A DNA stretch of 46,073 nt, taken from DATJQF01 sp035505995. Lineage in GTDB: Bacteria; Bacteroidota; Bacteroidia; Bacteroidales; FEN-979. The position numbers and the translations under genes were made by a program. The notes under the pieces were generated by a model. The model had not been told where the DNA came from, searched no databases, and was given only the letters and a program-made list of their open reading frames with translations. The stretch is taken from assembly GCA_035505995.1 (NCBI GenBank), contig DATJQF010000142.1, forward strand, positions 1 through 46,073, in the 5' to 3' direction. How positions within the stretch are numbered: position 1 is the first letter of the stretch; each line of letters begins with the position of its first letter. This document shows, one piece after another, positions 1-7,529 of this stretch.

Positions 1-27
1 TACATATAAGGATGTTGTATTTCTTTA

Positions 28-101
28 GAACACAGAAGACACAGATGAAACAGAATTACACAGATCAGTGAATATCCGTTTCATTCGTGGCCTCTGCGTT
101 C
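28..101. repeat. Imperfect inverted repeat built of 9-bp units (element A)
   Basis: The left arm (28-54) reads as three 9-mers, GAACACAGA, AGACACAGA and TGAAACAGA. The reverse complement of the right arm (75-101) reads GAACGCAGA, GGCCACGAA and TGAAACGGA, giving about 21 matches in 27. The 20-nt loop (55-74) holds one more degenerate unit. The element sits 5 bp beyond the thrC stop codon, in the 106 bp of non-coding sequence at the window's left end. It could fold as a hairpin at the end of the thrC transcript, but it has no clean U tract. A second element of the same design lies at 8085-8156. Confidence 0.6.
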
Positions 102-106
102 CGGTT

Positions 107-1480
107 TTACTTGTAATTTTTTAATAAATATTCCTTAAAAGAAGGATAATCGTTCTTCAGCGGACCGACATGCTCCGGCAGATCGTCGATGCCCTTCAGG
201 CTCGCCGGCAGATCCGGCTCAACATTCAGGATCTTCCGGATCTCATCGGGAAACTTGGCCGGGTGTGCCGTTTCCAGGGAGATGCAAAGCTGGTCCGGCC
301 CGCAGTCAGCGGAATAGGATTTGAGGTATTCCATCAATCCCGCCCAGGCCACCGAACCATGGGGTTCCAGCAACAATCCATAATTCTTAAATGCTTCACC
401 GATCATATTCCGGGTCTGCTCGTCGGTGATGCTGACGCTGAAAAGTTCCTTTCGCATCAATTCCAGATCGGCCTCCTGGGTAATCTTTCCCGTTTCATCC
501 ATCTTCCCTCCGTAAAGGTCCACCAGCCGGGCCAGGTTGCTTGGATGCCCCACGTTCATCGCGCTGGAGATGCAGTTGCGGGAAGGGACTATTTTTTCAT
601 ACTTTCCCGAATAAAGATATTTGGGGAACTCATCGTTCTCATTCGTGGCAATAACGAATTTCTTAACGGGAAGCCCCATCTTTAAGGCAAAAACGCCACC
701 CATCATATCCCCGAAGTTCCCGGAAGGCACCGAGAACACCGCTTTTTCTCCGGGATCGTCGAGGATCAGCCGGGAATAGGCGTAAAAGTAATAGACGATC
801 TGGGGAACCAGCCGCCCGATATTGATCGAATTGGCGGAAGATAATTTGAGCAGGTCCAGGTCAGGGTCCGAAAAAGCCTTCTTGACCAGCGCCTGGCAGT
901 CATCGAACTTGGCATCCAGCGCCAGGATATGAACATTCTTCCCCAGGGTGGTCATTTGCTTCCGCTGTCGGTCGGTGACTTCCGCCCTGGGGAAAAGCAC
1001 TACGATCTGTACATTATCCAGACCGTAAAAAGCATTCGCCACCGCGCTGCCGGTATCTCCCGAGGTGGCGGTCAGGATCAGCAGGTTCTTCTGCTGTTTC
1101 TTCAGGTAATACTGCATCAGCCGTCCCATCATCCGGGCTGCAAAATCCTTGAACGAGGCAGTAGGGCCCTGGTCGAGGCGCATCACGTATTTCCTTTCGT
1201 AAACCGGTTCCAGGGGTACTTCATAATTGTAAGCATCCTCCGTGATGGCCGCCAGATCTTCTTCCGGGATCTCCCCTGCCAGGAATTGCCGGGTGATCTC
1301 AAAGGCGATCTCGTGGTAGGCCATATCCTTAAAACCCGCGATTGTCTCCGGGGAGATTACCGGGATCTTCTCCGGCATATAAAGCCCCCGGTCGGGAGCC
1401 TGTCCTTTGAGGAGCGCTTCGCTGAAAGTAACCGCAGGCGCAATCCCGTTGGTCGAATAAAAAAGGATCGGTCGGGTCAT
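107..1480 (-). CDS. thrC: Threonine synthase
   Basis: This PLP enzyme converts O-phosphohomoserine to threonine, the last step of threonine synthesis in the cytoplasm. The 457 residues fit the longer, fungal/E. coli-like class of threonine synthases. The PLP-binding lysine is K111 in the motif GPTASFKDFAAR, and the phosphate-binding stretch TATSGDTGSAVANA follows at about 137-150. A family-typical VPSGNFGD motif lies near residue 250. The start ATG overlaps the stop of the upstream transsulfuration-family gene (ATGA), so the two are probably translationally coupled. It is the last gene of a three-gene minus-strand operon. That context puts it at the homoserine branch point shared with methionine/cysteine metabolism. 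Identification is firm. Confidence 0.96.
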   Translation of the reverse strand: MTRPILFYSTNGIAPAVTFSEALLKGQAPDRGLYMPEKIPVISPETIAGFKDMAYHEIAFEITRQFLAGEIPEEDLAAITEDAYNYEVPLEPVYERKYVMRLDQGPTASFKDFAARMMGRLMQYYLKKQQKNLLILTATSGDTGSAVANAFYGLDNVQIVVLFPRAEVTDRQRKQMTTLGKNVHILALDAKFDDCQALVKKAFSDPDLDLLKLSSANSINIGRLVPQIVYYFYAYSRLILDDPGEKAVFSVPSGNFGDMMGGVFALKMGLPVKKFVIATNENDEFPKYLYSGKYEKIVPSRNCISSAMNVGHPSNLARLVDLYGGKMDETGKITQEADLELMRKELFSVSITDEQTRNMIGEAFKNYGLLLEPHGSVAWAGLMEYLKSYSADCGPDQLCISLETAHPAKFPDEIRKILNVEPDLPASLKGIDDLPEHVGPLKNDYPSFKEYLLKNYK

Positions 1481-2943
1481 TTTCTCAGCTTTGATGAACT
1501 GGCCCCTGCAGCGGAATATTCCGGTGAAGAGACTGCATGCTTTTTCCCGTCGAGGACCGCCAATGCCTGGTCCAGGTCCCTGATGATATCGTCAGGATGC
1601 TCGGCGCCCACACAGAGCCGGATCATGTTGGCCGGGATCTGGGCGATCTTACGGCCTTCCTCTCCCTGCTGGGAATGCGTGGAGATGGCCGGGATGGTGG
1701 CTACCGATTTGATCCTTCCCAGGTCGGTCGCTCTCCAGATCCGCTCCAGCCCGTCGAACACCTGTCTCGTTTTGGCTGCATCGCCGTTCACCAGGAATGA
1801 CATCAGGTGCCCGTACCGGTTCACCTTCCTGCCATATTGCTCGTCATGCTCGGAATCGGCGAGGAACATATATTTCGAAGCCAGCTCATAATACGGACTC
1901 GTTTCGAGTCCCAGGTACTGGACTTCCGCGACATGCTTGTGATCCTCCAGGAACTTTGCGACCGCCAGGGTGTTCCGGCTCAGCGCATCCATCCTCATTC
2001 GCAAGGTCCGGATGTCGTTCAGGGCCAGGATGGCGTTCATCGGGGAGATGCACGGGCCGTTATCCCGGTTGGGCAGCAGTTTCAGGTAGGAGCAGCAATC
2101 CGCATTCACCAGCGGGTCCTTCGCCTTGCTGACGATGTCCTTCCGTGCGATCACGGCTCCGCCGATCCCGAAACCGCTTGCGAAAAGGGATTTCGTGACT
2201 GATTGCACGACGATATCTGCCCCATGCTCCAGCGGTCTCAGGAGTGCCGGAGTAGCGACCGTTGAATCCACAATGAGGGGAATTCCATACTTATGTGCGA
2301 GGTCGGCCACTGCCCGGATATCGAAAAAAGAAAGGCAGGGATTGCTGGGCAGTTCTCCGTAAAGGAAACGGGTGTTCCCGTCGATCTTCGATTCCCACTC
2401 CTCCAGGTTGGTTGCGTTTTTCACCTTTCTCCACCCGATATTCCTTTCCCGGTCTTTCCGGATGGAGAATTGCTGAAAAGTACCGCCGTAGATCTGTGCG
2501 GTGGCCACGAAGTTCATGGGCTGGCCGGGCTGGTCCGGATCCACGGTAAGAAATGCATCCACCGCGCTTTGGATGGCCGCCACGCCGGAAGCAGTGGCTA
2601 CGCACGAGGTTTCCAGCCCGGTACCGTACCCTTCGAGCAACGCCAGCACTCCTTCCAGGTAATACACGCTGGGGTTGGCGATCCGGGAATAGCACCAGGT
2701 CGGGATCTGGTATCCCAGTGCTGCCTCCATTTCATCCGAGTCGCGGTAGGCTTGTGAGGTAGAAAGATAGACCGGCTCGATGATCGAGCCCTGGTTGAAG
2801 TCGATGGCTTCCTGCATGGAATAGATCCCGTGAACGGCGATCGTGTCGAAACGGCAGGCGCGGATCTTCTCCAGCTGCTCCTTATGCCATTGCACGGCTT
2901 TCTTTGCAGCTTCAATGTAATAGCTGGTTCCTTTCGGTTCCAT
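1477..2943 (-). CDS. Cys/Met-metabolism PLP enzyme (cystathionine gamma-synthase-like, long form)
   Basis: This is a member of the transsulfuration PLP family (cystathionine gamma-synthase/lyase, O-acylhomoserine sulfhydrylase, methionine gamma-lyase). Seen directly: the tyrosine/arginine motif CYSRIANPSVYYLE near residue 84, an aromatic-less SGVAAIQ region, and the PLP lysine K251 in SVTKSLFASGFGIGG. At 488 residues it is about 90 longer than the usual 390-400. The extra length is an N-terminal stretch of roughly 50 residues plus a loop around 340-360. It lies between a shorter paralogue upstream (60-bp gap) and thrC downstream (4-bp overlap). The context suggests O-acylhomoserine or a related C4 amino acid as substrate, but the sequence alone does not fix the reaction. 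The gap before its start carries a degenerate 7-bp repeat and no Shine-Dalgarno site. Confidence 0.85.
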   Translation of the reverse strand: MEPKGTSYYIEAAKKAVQWHKEQLEKIRACRFDTIAVHGIYSMQEAIDFNQGSIIEPVYLSTSQAYRDSDEMEAALGYQIPTWCYSRIANPSVYYLEGVLALLEGYGTGLETSCVATASGVAAIQSAVDAFLTVDPDQPGQPMNFVATAQIYGGTFQQFSIRKDRERNIGWRKVKNATNLEEWESKIDGNTRFLYGELPSNPCLSFFDIRAVADLAHKYGIPLIVDSTVATPALLRPLEHGADIVVQSVTKSLFASGFGIGGAVIARKDIVSKAKDPLVNADCCSYLKLLPNRDNGPCISPMNAILALNDIRTLRMRMDALSRNTLAVAKFLEDHKHVAEVQYLGLETSPYYELASKYMFLADSEHDEQYGRKVNRYGHLMSFLVNGDAAKTRQVFDGLERIWRATDLGRIKSVATIPAISTHSQQGEEGRKIAQIPANMIRLCVGAEHPDDIIRDLDQALAVLDGKKHAVSSPEYSAAGASSSKLRK

Positions 2944-2960
2944 AGGTTTTGTGGTGATAT

Positions 2961-3002
2961 GGTTACAGGGTGCCGTGGTGACTGCCCACTGTCAACCGGT
3001 TA
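2961..3002. repeat. Degenerate 7-bp-period array
   Basis: The stretch divides into consecutive heptamers GGTTACA, GGGTGCC, GTGGTGA, CTGCCCA, CTGTCAA and CCGGTTA. The first units match the array at 25687-25707 (GGTTACAGG shared). The reverse strand of the middle contains AGTGGGC, the unit found inside lpdA at 6398. It fills most of the 60-bp gap between the two PLP-enzyme genes, where a ribosome-binding site for the downstream gene would be expected. The period is degenerate here, so confidence rests on the unit matches elsewhere. Confidence 0.45.
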
Positions 3003-3003
3003 T

Positions 3004-4191
3004 TTATTTTTTTCCTATTCTGTCAAATGCCTGGGCCAGGTCGCTGACCAGGTCCTTCTCATCCTCGATCCCCACCGAGAAGCGGATCATCGCCGGGGAG
3101 ATCCCGGCTTTCTTCAGCTCTTCCTCTCCCATCGCCGCGTGCGTGGTGGAAGCCGGATGGGTCACGATGCTCTTGCAGGTTCCCAGGTGGGTGGCGTGGG
3201 TGAAGACCTTGAGTGAATCGATGAATTTGGTAGCATCCTCATACGTGCCTTTCAGGACGAACGACATCAGCGAGCTCACGCCTTTCATCTGGGGCCTGAT
3301 CAGCTTGTGGTACGGGTTGGATTCCAGCCCGGGATAATTGACGCAATCCACTTTCGGGTGCTTCTCCAGGAAACGGGCTACGGCCATGGCGTTGCTGCAA
3401 TGGCGGTCCATGCGTAGCGACAGGGTTTCCAGGCCGTTCAGCGTCAGCCAGGCATTGAAGGGCGACATGGCCGGTCCCAGGTAGCGGATGCAGTTCTGGC
3501 GGATGCCGTCGATGAGCGTTTTCGGTCCGCAAATGATCCCGCCGAGGCTGGTGGCGTTGCCGCTGATATACTTGGTGGTGGAATGAACGATGATATCCGC
3601 GCCCAGCAGGACCGGCTGCTGTAATGCCGGTGTGGCAATGGTATTGTCCACAACCAGCGGAAGCTTCTTTGATTTGGCCAGTTTTGCAAGCGCCGGTACA
3701 TCGGCAATATACAGGGCAGGATTACTGGGTGTCTCGACAAAGATGAATTTCGTTTTGGGGGTGATGGCTTTCTCCCATTCCTCCAGCTTTTCAGGATGAA
3801 CCACCCAGTTGCATTTACAGCCCATTTTGGGAAGGCCGACGTTGAACAGGCCGAACGTGCCGCCATATACCCGGTTCGAGGATACGATCTCATCGCCCGG
3901 ATTGAGGTAATAATGGGTCATCAGGAAAATGGCCGACATCCCGGAAGCAGCAGCCAGTGCGGCTTCGGTGTGCTCCAGGACCGCCATCCTCTTTTCAAAA
4001 AGATCGACGGTCGGATTGTCCCACCTTCCGTAAGTGAATCCCGGCTTGTCCCCTTTCGAGATCTCCGCGGCCTCTTTGGCATCGAAGAAAGGATAGGCCA
4101 CCGACTGATAGATCGGGGTGGACATTGAATCGGGCTTGAACGAAGCATCTCCGGCATGGAGCGCATCGGTATCGAATCCATAGGTTGACAT
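3004..4191 (-). CDS. O-acetylhomoserine sulfhydrylase / methionine gamma-lyase family enzyme
   Basis: This PLP-dependent transsulfuration-family enzyme has the usual length, 395 residues from the chosen start. Motifs seen: YGRWDNPTVDLFE near residue 52 (family Y-R-NPT motif), AAASGMSAI near 80, VDNTIATPALQQP near 180 and the PLP lysine K207 in STTKYISGNATSLGG. The reading frame stays open upstream to 4269, but the start at 4191 is preferred. Translation there begins with MSTYGFDTDALHAG, a typical family N-terminus. AGGAGG lies 7 bp upstream, a rare clear Shine-Dalgarno site in this window. The longer form would also begin inside the promoter. It is the first gene of the operon that ends in thrC. 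Whether it uses H2S, cysteine or methionine cannot be told from the sequence. Confidence 0.9.
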   Translation of the reverse strand: MSTYGFDTDALHAGDASFKPDSMSTPIYQSVAYPFFDAKEAAEISKGDKPGFTYGRWDNPTVDLFEKRMAVLEHTEAALAAASGMSAIFLMTHYYLNPGDEIVSSNRVYGGTFGLFNVGLPKMGCKCNWVVHPEKLEEWEKAITPKTKFIFVETPSNPALYIADVPALAKLAKSKKLPLVVDNTIATPALQQPVLLGADIIVHSTTKYISGNATSLGGIICGPKTLIDGIRQNCIRYLGPAMSPFNAWLTLNGLETLSLRMDRHCSNAMAVARFLEKHPKVDCVNYPGLESNPYHKLIRPQMKGVSSLMSFVLKGTYEDATKFIDSLKVFTHATHLGTCKSIVTHPASTTHAAMGEEELKKAGISPAMIRFSVGIEDEKDLVSDLAQAFDRIGKK

Positions 4192-4240
4192 AGAAACCTC
4201 CTGGTTTTTAAGGTTGAACTCGAAAAAATAGTAGAATAGG

Positions 4241-4270
4241 CAAAAATAGTCTTTTTTCCCAAGTGACAAA
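4241..4270 (-). promoter_or_regulatory. Bacteroidota-type promoter of the transsulfuration/thrC operon
   Basis: On the minus strand, TTTG (4270-4267), an 18-bp spacer and TATTTTTG (4248-4241) match the Bacteroidota -33/-7 consensus TTTG and TAnnTTTG. Transcription should begin near 4235, leaving a leader of about 45 nt before the ATG at 4191. This is the best promoter match in the window. Confidence 0.75.
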
Positions 4271-4363
4271 GAAGGGCTGCCGGCTGAAAGACTAACTCAG
4301 GGAATATTCCTTCAAGCTGATTTTGGAATATAAATTATGGTGATTATTCGATTCCTTGCGCGT

Positions 4364-5794
4364 TTACCGTTGAACTATTATTTTCCTCACCACGGTTTGC
4401 TTTTCCGTTGTAACCCGTAAAAAGTATAACCCCGTAGGAAGGTCCTGGACGGAGAGCTTATCGATAACGCCGGTCGACTGCAATACCACCTGACCTGAAC
4501 TGTTGATCAATTCAGCTGTAGCCACGGTTGATAGTCCCCGGATAGATATGAAGGCAGATGCAGGACTTGGGAAAACAACTATTTTAACGGGGTTGACGGA
4601 TGCGGTGCCGACAAGAATATTTTTTAATGTGTCGGAATAAGCTTCACATACCGGAAAATGCTCAATGTCAAGCTGACCTTCTCCAATAAAATAATCATAG
4701 AAATCACCCGGAACGACTGTTGAATCAACAAATACGGTATCCTTACCTGCTCCGCTGAAAATCTTCTGGAAAGAAGTCCATGGGTGATGACACCGGTAAA
4801 TATCATAAAAGAATCCCGGAAGCGTATCCGGAGAAGGATCTGCGCATTCGGGCAACCGCCAGCGAAGGACCACATTTCCTGCACTATCTGATTCCTGTTC
4901 CGGATCCCTGGGCGGATGACAATTAAAATCAATGTATATATTATCGACGTACCAGGATCCTAAATTCCTGGAATCAACTCCCTCGGCAAGAAAACCAATT
5001 TTAAAAAACTTATCGGCGACACCAGGCAAATTAAAATGTTCAGCTGCCCAATCCTGACTTCCGTTATTATAATATGTTGCAAGATCATGCCAGATACTGT
5101 CACGGTAAAATTGAACGGTTAACTTTTCGGTGCCGGTCATTAAAGAATCTTTGAGTTTCAGATCAAAATCCAGGTAATAATCGGCACATAAATAACCATA
5201 GGTACATTGGGTAAGGGTTTTCATCCTATAGGAATAGTTTGACTGATCCGGAGCAGAATGAAAATAGGCGGTAGGTGCAGGGTTTCCATATGTCATCAGG
5301 ATACCCCAATTACCCTGTACCGGATCAAAACTCCATTCCTGAAAAGTAAAACTTCCCTGATCCCATGGTTCAATGAAGGGAAGTTTCCAACTACAGTAAT
5401 AATTATAATAAATAGGCCCTGCGGGGTCCGATTCCGAAGTATCTCCCGGACTACCATAATAGCTCATGTCATAAACAGCAGTCACAGCATATTTATAGTA
5501 CCCGACTTCCAGGCTCACATCATAAAATACAAGAGAGTCAGGATCCCCGACAGAATGATGAAGTACATCGCAGCGGTATACTTTATATCCAAGCAGACCG
5601 GCAGGTGTATTCCCTGACAGGGTATCCACCGGTTTCTCCCAGGTCAGCATAGCTACGTCCTCAAGTCCCATGACCTGTAAATTGGTGGGCGGAGGAAGAT
5701 AAACACTTTTCTTTGTAGTACCTGCTGAAAGAACAGAAGAAAAGGACAGCAGAAGGATACAAATAAAACTGAAAGGGGGTAATATCAGTTTCAT
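4364..5794 (-). CDS. Secreted protein with T9SS C-terminal sorting domain
   Basis: A 476-residue exported protein. Residues 1-23 are a signal peptide (hydrophobic core LPPFSFICILLLSFSSVLSAG). Residues about 32-125 look like a fibronectin type III-like fold (PPTNLQV, LTWEKPVD, GYKVYRC). Residues about 133-290 resemble a jelly-roll, MAM-like or choice-of-anchor domain with many aromatic residues (EPWDQGSFTFQEWSFD, GSWYVDNIYIDF). A second fibronectin-like stretch covers about 292-390. The last 75 residues form a type IX sorting domain (VVFPSPASAFISIRG, GLYFLRV, VVRKIIVQR). It is therefore probably exported by the Sec and type IX systems and anchored at or released from the surface. No catalytic motif is seen. 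The gene is visibly more AT-rich than its neighbours and stands alone, suggesting an accessory gene. Ligand unknown. Confidence 0.88.
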   Translation of the reverse strand: MKLILPPFSFICILLLSFSSVLSAGTTKKSVYLPPPTNLQVMGLEDVAMLTWEKPVDTLSGNTPAGLLGYKVYRCDVLHHSVGDPDSLVFYDVSLEVGYYKYAVTAVYDMSYYGSPGDTSESDPAGPIYYNYYCSWKLPFIEPWDQGSFTFQEWSFDPVQGNWGILMTYGNPAPTAYFHSAPDQSNYSYRMKTLTQCTYGYLCADYYLDFDLKLKDSLMTGTEKLTVQFYRDSIWHDLATYYNNGSQDWAAEHFNLPGVADKFFKIGFLAEGVDSRNLGSWYVDNIYIDFNCHPPRDPEQESDSAGNVVLRWRLPECADPSPDTLPGFFYDIYRCHHPWTSFQKIFSGAGKDTVFVDSTVVPGDFYDYFIGEGQLDIEHFPVCEAYSDTLKNILVGTASVNPVKIVVFPSPASAFISIRGLSTVATAELINSSGQVVLQSTGVIDKLSVQDLPTGLYFLRVTTEKQTVVRKIIVQR

Positions 5795-5872
5795 ATCGGA
5801 TATAATTAAATGGCTATAAATATAAAGAAAAAAAAGAGAGAAAGCAAGCGTGTAATTAATGCCGGGAATACA

Positions 5873-5928
5873 CGAATGACGAATATGAAATGAAATGTTG
5901 AATGATGAATGTTGAATGCATGAAATTT
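5873..5928. repeat. 7-bp-period array upstream of lpdA
   Basis: Eight consecutive heptamers: CGAATGA, CGAATAT, GAAATGA, AATGTTG, AATGATG, AATGTTG, AATGCAT, GAAATTT. The core four (5894-5921) are closest to each other. The array lies in the 232-bp divergent gap between the T9SS protein and lpdA, just upstream of the lpdA promoter. The rest of this gap (5795-5872) is AT-rich and presumably holds the promoter of the minus-strand gene, but I see no convincing box there. Confidence 0.6.
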
Positions 5929-5973
5929 CGGTAATTAATTCACGGAACAGAGGAATTTTCCGATCCCATGGTC

Positions 5974-6004
5974 TTTGCAGAAAGCCTCTTTTTTTCTACC
6001 TTCG
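5974..6004 (+). promoter_or_regulatory. Bacteroidota-type promoter of lpdA
   Basis: TTTG (5974-5977), a 19-bp spacer and TACCTTCG (5997-6004, one mismatch to TAnnTTTG). Transcription should begin near 6010, about 15 nt before the lpdA ATG at 6027. That excludes the longer reading frame that opens at 5916. Confidence 0.6.
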
Positions 6005-6026
6005 CAGATTCCTAAATCCGGAAAAA

Positions 6027-7436
6027 ATGAACTATGACGTAATGGTTATCGGCAGCGGACCCGGAGGGTATGTGGCTGCCATCCGTGCTGCCCAGCTGGG
6101 CTTCAAGGTGGGAGTCGTGGAGCGTGCCGAGCTGGGAGGCATCTGCCTGAACTGGGGCTGCATCCCTACCAAAGCCCTGCTCAAGAGCGCGGGCGTTTTC
6201 CAGTATTTCCAGCATGCAGCCGAATTCGGGGTTTCCGCCGGCGAAGTAAAGGCCGATTATCCGGCCATGGTAAAAAGAAGCCGTGAAGTGGCCGAAGCCA
6301 TGAGTAAAGGAGTCCAGTTCCTGTTCAACAAGAACAAGATCACCCATATTCCGGGAACCGGGAAAGTGCTTCCGGGAAAGAAGGTGGTTGTCACTAAAGT
6401 GGGCAGTGGGCAGTCAGCAGCAGGCACCGCAACAGAGGAATATACTGCAAACCATATAATCATCGCCACCGGGGCACGGTCGCGGGAACTGCCGAACCTG
6501 AAACAGGACGGGAAAAAGATCATCGGGTACCGCGAGGCCATGAACCTGCCGGAACAGCCGGGATCCATGGTGGTGGTCGGGTCAGGCGCCATCGGTTCCG
6601 AGTTCGCCTGGTTCTACCATTCCATCGGAACAAAAGTGACATTGGTTGAGCTGCTTCCCAATATCGTCCCGATCGAAGACGAAGAAGTCTCCAAAACCCT
6701 GGAACGCTCGTTCAAGAAAGCCGGCATGAAAGTGATGACGAATGCCACGGTCGAAAAAGTGGATACCTCCGGCAAAGGATGCAAGGTAACGGTGAAGACC
6801 AAAAAAGGTGAAGAGCTGATCGAAGCGGATATCGTTCTTTCCGCCGTGGGCATTGCACCGAATACGGAAGGGATCGGACTGGAAGAGACCGGCATTAAAA
6901 CCGACAAGGGCAAGATCGTGGTGGACGAATTCTATCGCACCAATGTCCCCGGATATTATGCGATCGGGGATATTGTCCACGGACCCGCACTGGCCCATGT
7001 GGCTTCGCACGAGGGCATCCTCTGCGTGGAAAAGATCAAGGGGATGGAGGTGGAACCGCTGGATTACAATAACCTTCCTTCCTGCACCTACACTCACCCG
7101 GAGATTGCTTCTGTGGGTTTCACCGAAAAGGCGGCCCGGGAAGCCGGATACGAGATTAAGGTCGGGAACTTCCCGTTCTCGGCTTCCGGAAGAGCCAGGG
7201 CCTCCGGCGCACGGGAAGGGTTCGTCAAGGTGATCTTCGATGCGAAATACGGGGAATGGCTGGGAGCTCATATGATCGGGGAGAATGTGACCGAAATGAT
7301 CGCCGGGGTGGTCGCCGCCCGCAAGCTGGAAACCACCGGCCGCGAGATCATCGATACGGTCCACCCCCACCCGACCATGTCGGAAGCCATCATGGAAGCG
7401 GTGGCGCAGGCGTATGGGGAGTGCATACACCTATAG
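6027..7436 (+). CDS. lpdA: Dihydrolipoyl dehydrogenase (E3)
   Basis: This FAD enzyme reoxidises dihydrolipoamide in 2-oxoacid dehydrogenase or glycine-cleavage complexes, passing electrons to NAD+. From the chosen ATG it has 469 residues. Seen: FAD-binding GSGPGGYVAA (9-18), the redox disulphide C40/C45 in GGICLNWGCIPTK, the NAD-binding GSGAIGSEFAW near 190, the second FAD motif GYYAIGDI near 310 and the C-terminal HPHPTMSE catalytic His-Glu region. The ATG at 6027 follows a promoter and begins the canonical N-terminus. The frame is open back to 5916, but those 37 residues overlap the promoter and a repeat array. Residues about 124-134 are encoded by four heptamer repeats (6398-6425), which appear to lengthen a surface loop. 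It stands without E1/E2 genes nearby, so which complex it serves is unknown. Confidence 0.96.
   Translation: MNYDVMVIGSGPGGYVAAIRAAQLGFKVGVVERAELGGICLNWGCIPTKALLKSAGVFQYFQHAAEFGVSAGEVKADYPAMVKRSREVAEAMSKGVQFLFNKNKITHIPGTGKVLPGKKVVVTKVGSGQSAAGTATEEYTANHIIIATGARSRELPNLKQDGKKIIGYREAMNLPEQPGSMVVVGSGAIGSEFAWFYHSIGTKVTLVELLPNIVPIEDEEVSKTLERSFKKAGMKVMTNATVEKVDTSGKGCKVTVKTKKGEELIEADIVLSAVGIAPNTEGIGLEETGIKTDKGKIVVDEFYRTNVPGYYAIGDIVHGPALAHVASHEGILCVEKIKGMEVEPLDYNNLPSCTYTHPEIASVGFTEKAAREAGYEIKVGNFPFSASGRARASGAREGFVKVIFDAKYGEWLGAHMIGENVTEMIAGVVAARKLETTGREIIDTVHPHPTMSEAIMEAVAQAYGECIHL
6398..6425 (+). repeat. In-frame 7-bp repeat inside lpdA
   Basis: Four consecutive heptamers, AGTGGGC, AGTGGGC, AGTCAGC and AGCAGGC, lie inside the lpdA coding sequence and encode VGSGQSAAG-like small residues. 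The same AGTGGGC unit occurs, reversed, in the intergenic array at 2961-3002. Comparison from memory with related E3 proteins suggests the loop is about seven residues (21 bp, three heptamers) longer than usual, which would preserve the frame. Confidence 0.55.
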
Positions 7437-7437
7437 T

Positions 7438-7528
7438 AATTACGGATTAGGGATTACGGATTAGGGATTAGGGATTAGGGATTAGGGATTAGGGATTAGG
7501 GATTAGGGATTACGGATTACGAATTATG
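7438..7528. repeat. Tandem heptamer array (GATTAGG)n
   Basis: Eleven tandem heptamers occupy 7445-7521: eight exact GATTAGG and three GATTACG. Degenerate units AATTACG and AATTATG flank them (7438-7444, 7522-7528). The array fills essentially the whole gap between the lpdA stop and the rfbC start, so it forms the leader directly before rfbC. The unit GGGATTA is purine-rich and could act as weak ribosome-binding sequence. It is the most regular of the window's 7-bp arrays. Confidence 0.95.
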
Positions 7529-7529
7529 A

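Noticed and set aside
929..1891. 320-codon plus-strand frame opposite thrC and the PLP enzyme
   Set aside because: Shadow of two firmly identified minus-strand genes, with no domain or plausible start.
4192..4269. 26-residue N-terminal extension of the transsulfuration enzyme
   Set aside because: It overlaps the promoter boxes, and a strong AGGAGG precedes the ATG at 4191.
5916..6026. 37-residue N-terminal extension of lipoamide dehydrogenase
   Set aside because: It overlaps the promoter and the heptamer array, and the canonical E3 N-terminus begins at 6027.
7438..7528. GATTAGG array as a CRISPR or telomere-like end
   Set aside because: Units are only 7 bp without spacers, and the array lies inside an operon-like gap with genes on both sides.
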